NCBI GenBank assembly: GCA_007136375.1
Contig: SLHB01000026.1
Span: forward strand, 1-6,885
DNA: 6,885 bases
Direction of reading: 5' to 3'
From: Candidatus Hydrogenedentota bacterium
Lineage (GTDB): Bacteria; Hydrogenedentota; Hydrogenedentia; Hydrogenedentales; SLHB01
The notes under the pieces were generated by a model. It was not told the DNA's origin. It made no database searches and saw nothing but the letters and a program-made list of their open reading frames with translations. The translations under genes and the position numbers were made by a program. Positions 6,272-6,885 of the stretch are shown piece by piece; the stretch's first letter is position 1, and each line of letters opens with the position of its first letter.

Positions 6272-6277
6272 CTCCTT
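6272..6277 (-). promoter_or_regulatory. Ribosome binding site fixing the BBE-like start
   Basis: AAGGAG on the minus strand, 6 nt before ATG 6265. It supports the 462-residue form over a 472-residue form starting at the GTG at 6295, which has no purine-rich site at a suitable distance. Confidence 0.75.
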
Positions 6278-6301
6278 TCGCCTGCTTGCGTCCACGGCCT
6301 A

Positions 6302-6318
6302 GTCCATCCGCGATGGAC
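6302..6318 (-). repeat. 7-bp hairpin downstream of the OsmC gene
   Basis: GTCCATC (6302-6308) and GATGGAC (6312-6318) pair perfectly around a 3-nt loop. The hairpin lies in the 65-nt gap between the OsmC gene and the BBE-like gene, 12 nt past the OsmC stop. It has no following U-run, and a downstream gene begins soon after. An attenuator or 3'-end processing/stabilising structure is more likely than a full terminator. Confidence 0.4.
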
Positions 6319-6330
6319 GCACGCGTGCGT
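6317..6330. repeat. 14-bp perfect palindrome abutting the OsmC stop codon
   Basis: ACGCACGCGTGCGT reads the same on both strands and lies directly against the TAA stop (6331-6333) of the OsmC gene. It overlaps the neighbouring hairpin by 2 nt, so the two structures would compete in RNA. As DNA it could be a dimeric protein-binding site, though I do not recognise a specific operator. Confidence 0.4.
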
Positions 6331-6840
6331 TTAGGGCGTTGCACTCCACGTAACGTGGGTGGGACAGCCCCGAGCCAATGTTTGATAGACCACGCAATAG
6401 CGTTCGGTAAGCCGGAACAGCCGTTCCGCCGTCTCCGCGTCCGCCGGTGTTTCAATGCGAAACTTCAGGCGAATCTCTTGGAATCCGACGGGAACTTCCT
6501 TCGACACGGCGAGGGTTCCGCGGAAATCCACGTCCCCTTCCGCGATTATGTCGCCGCCCCTGATTTCGACGTCCATGGCGGTGGCCACGGCCTTCAACGT
6601 AACGCCGGCGCAGGCCACAAGGGCCTCCAGCAGCATGTTCGCGGAGCACCCTTGCGAGCCGTCGCCCCCGGCCGCCGCGTGGAGTCCCGCTTCCACTCGG
6701 CCCGCCCAGGTCTCGACGCCGCAGGCTACGCCCTCTTCCAGTCGGCCCACGGCCCCGTGCCGGACCAGGGCGGCCTCCGGGTCTTCCGCGTAACATTCCT
6801 TCAACGGGGCCTGCAGGCGCCGCAACTCCGCCGCGTCCAT
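6331..6840 (-). CDS. OsmC-family redox protein
   Basis: This 169-residue protein has the OsmC/Ohr fold: an N-terminal beta region with VETWAGRVEAGL (42-53), a central helix carrying the first cysteine in LLEALVACAGVTLKAVA (70-86, Cys77), the strand region VEIRGGDIIAEGDVDFRG (91-108), then FQEIRLKFRIET and the second cysteine in LTERYCVVYQTL (144-155, Cys149). These two cysteines are the expected thiol pair that reduces organic hydroperoxides or acts in related redox roles. The roughly 35-residue N-terminal extension before the core is longer than in Ohr, and the protein fits the broader OsmC-like group. Cys65 in QGCSANML is extra. ATG 6840 is supported by GGGAGG 5 nt upstream. As the first gene in the window's minus-strand cluster, it may protect against peroxide formed by the flavin oxidase that follows. 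That is inference from context. True organic hydroperoxide activity is not certain. Confidence 0.9.
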   Translation of the reverse strand: MDAAELRRLQAPLKECYAEDPEAALVRHGAVGRLEEGVACGVETWAGRVEAGLHAAAGGDGSQGCSANMLLEALVACAGVTLKAVATAMDVEIRGGDIIAEGDVDFRGTLAVSKEVPVGFQEIRLKFRIETPADAETAERLFRLTERYCVVYQTLARGCPTHVTWSATP

Positions 6841-6885
6841 CCCAACCTCCCGCCTCTTTCGCGCCGCGCCGCCCGCCGGGCCCGC
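6841..6885 (-). other. Leader of the OsmC gene at the window edge
   Basis: These 45 nt hold the ribosome binding site of the OsmC gene and GC-rich sequence. No promoter elements can be recognised. The promoter of the cluster, or a further upstream gene, lies outside the window. Confidence 0.5.

Noticed and set aside
1..6885. CRISPR array, tRNA, rRNA, insertion sequence or attachment site
   Set aside because: No regularly spaced repeats, cloverleaf-like sequence, transposase motif or terminal inverted repeats were seen on either strand.

Overview
The window comes from a GC-rich bacterial chromosome or large replicon (roughly 60-65% G+C by eye). Almost every gene is preceded by a purine-rich Shine-Dalgarno site, which fits a bacterium. 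Nothing here fixes the phylum: there is no rRNA, tRNA or marker gene.

Layout. The left end (1 to about 462, plus strand) holds the last 24 codons of an unidentified gene. It is followed by a decayed fragment of an ACR3/bile-acid-symporter-type arsenite permease. From 531 to 6840 the minus strand carries seven intact genes, so transcription runs from the right edge to the left and converges on the permease remnant. In order of transcription they are: an OsmC-family redox protein (6840-6331), a berberine-bridge-enzyme-like FAD oxidoreductase (6265-4877), an alpha/beta hydrolase (4837-3983), a small DUF3303-like protein (3837-3529), a second alpha/beta hydrolase that is a close paralog of the first (3469-2621), a third and more distant alpha/beta hydrolase (2624-1785), and an acyl-CoA-dehydrogenase-fold protein of the HsaA/DszC flavin monooxygenase type (1712-531). 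Gaps are 39 to 145 nt, with one ATGA start/stop overlap, so an operon or at least a co-directional cluster is likely. The promoter is probably just beyond the right edge.

How the genes may work together. Two flavoenzymes (one BBE-like, one monooxygenase-like), three serine hydrolases and a thiol peroxidase-like OsmC protein suggest oxidation and hydrolysis of a small organic molecule, with protection against the peroxide made by the BBE oxidase. The substrate cannot be read from the sequence. Neither can the direction (catabolism, detoxification or tailoring of a secondary metabolite). No flavin reductase, transporter or regulator lies in the window. The three hydrolases share an unusual feature: the acid expected after strand beta-7 is missing, and a Glu after strand beta-6 (in YEPP or VEPA) is the likely substitute. 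Hairpin-forming repeats lie in three of the gene gaps, but none has the U-tract of a classical terminator.
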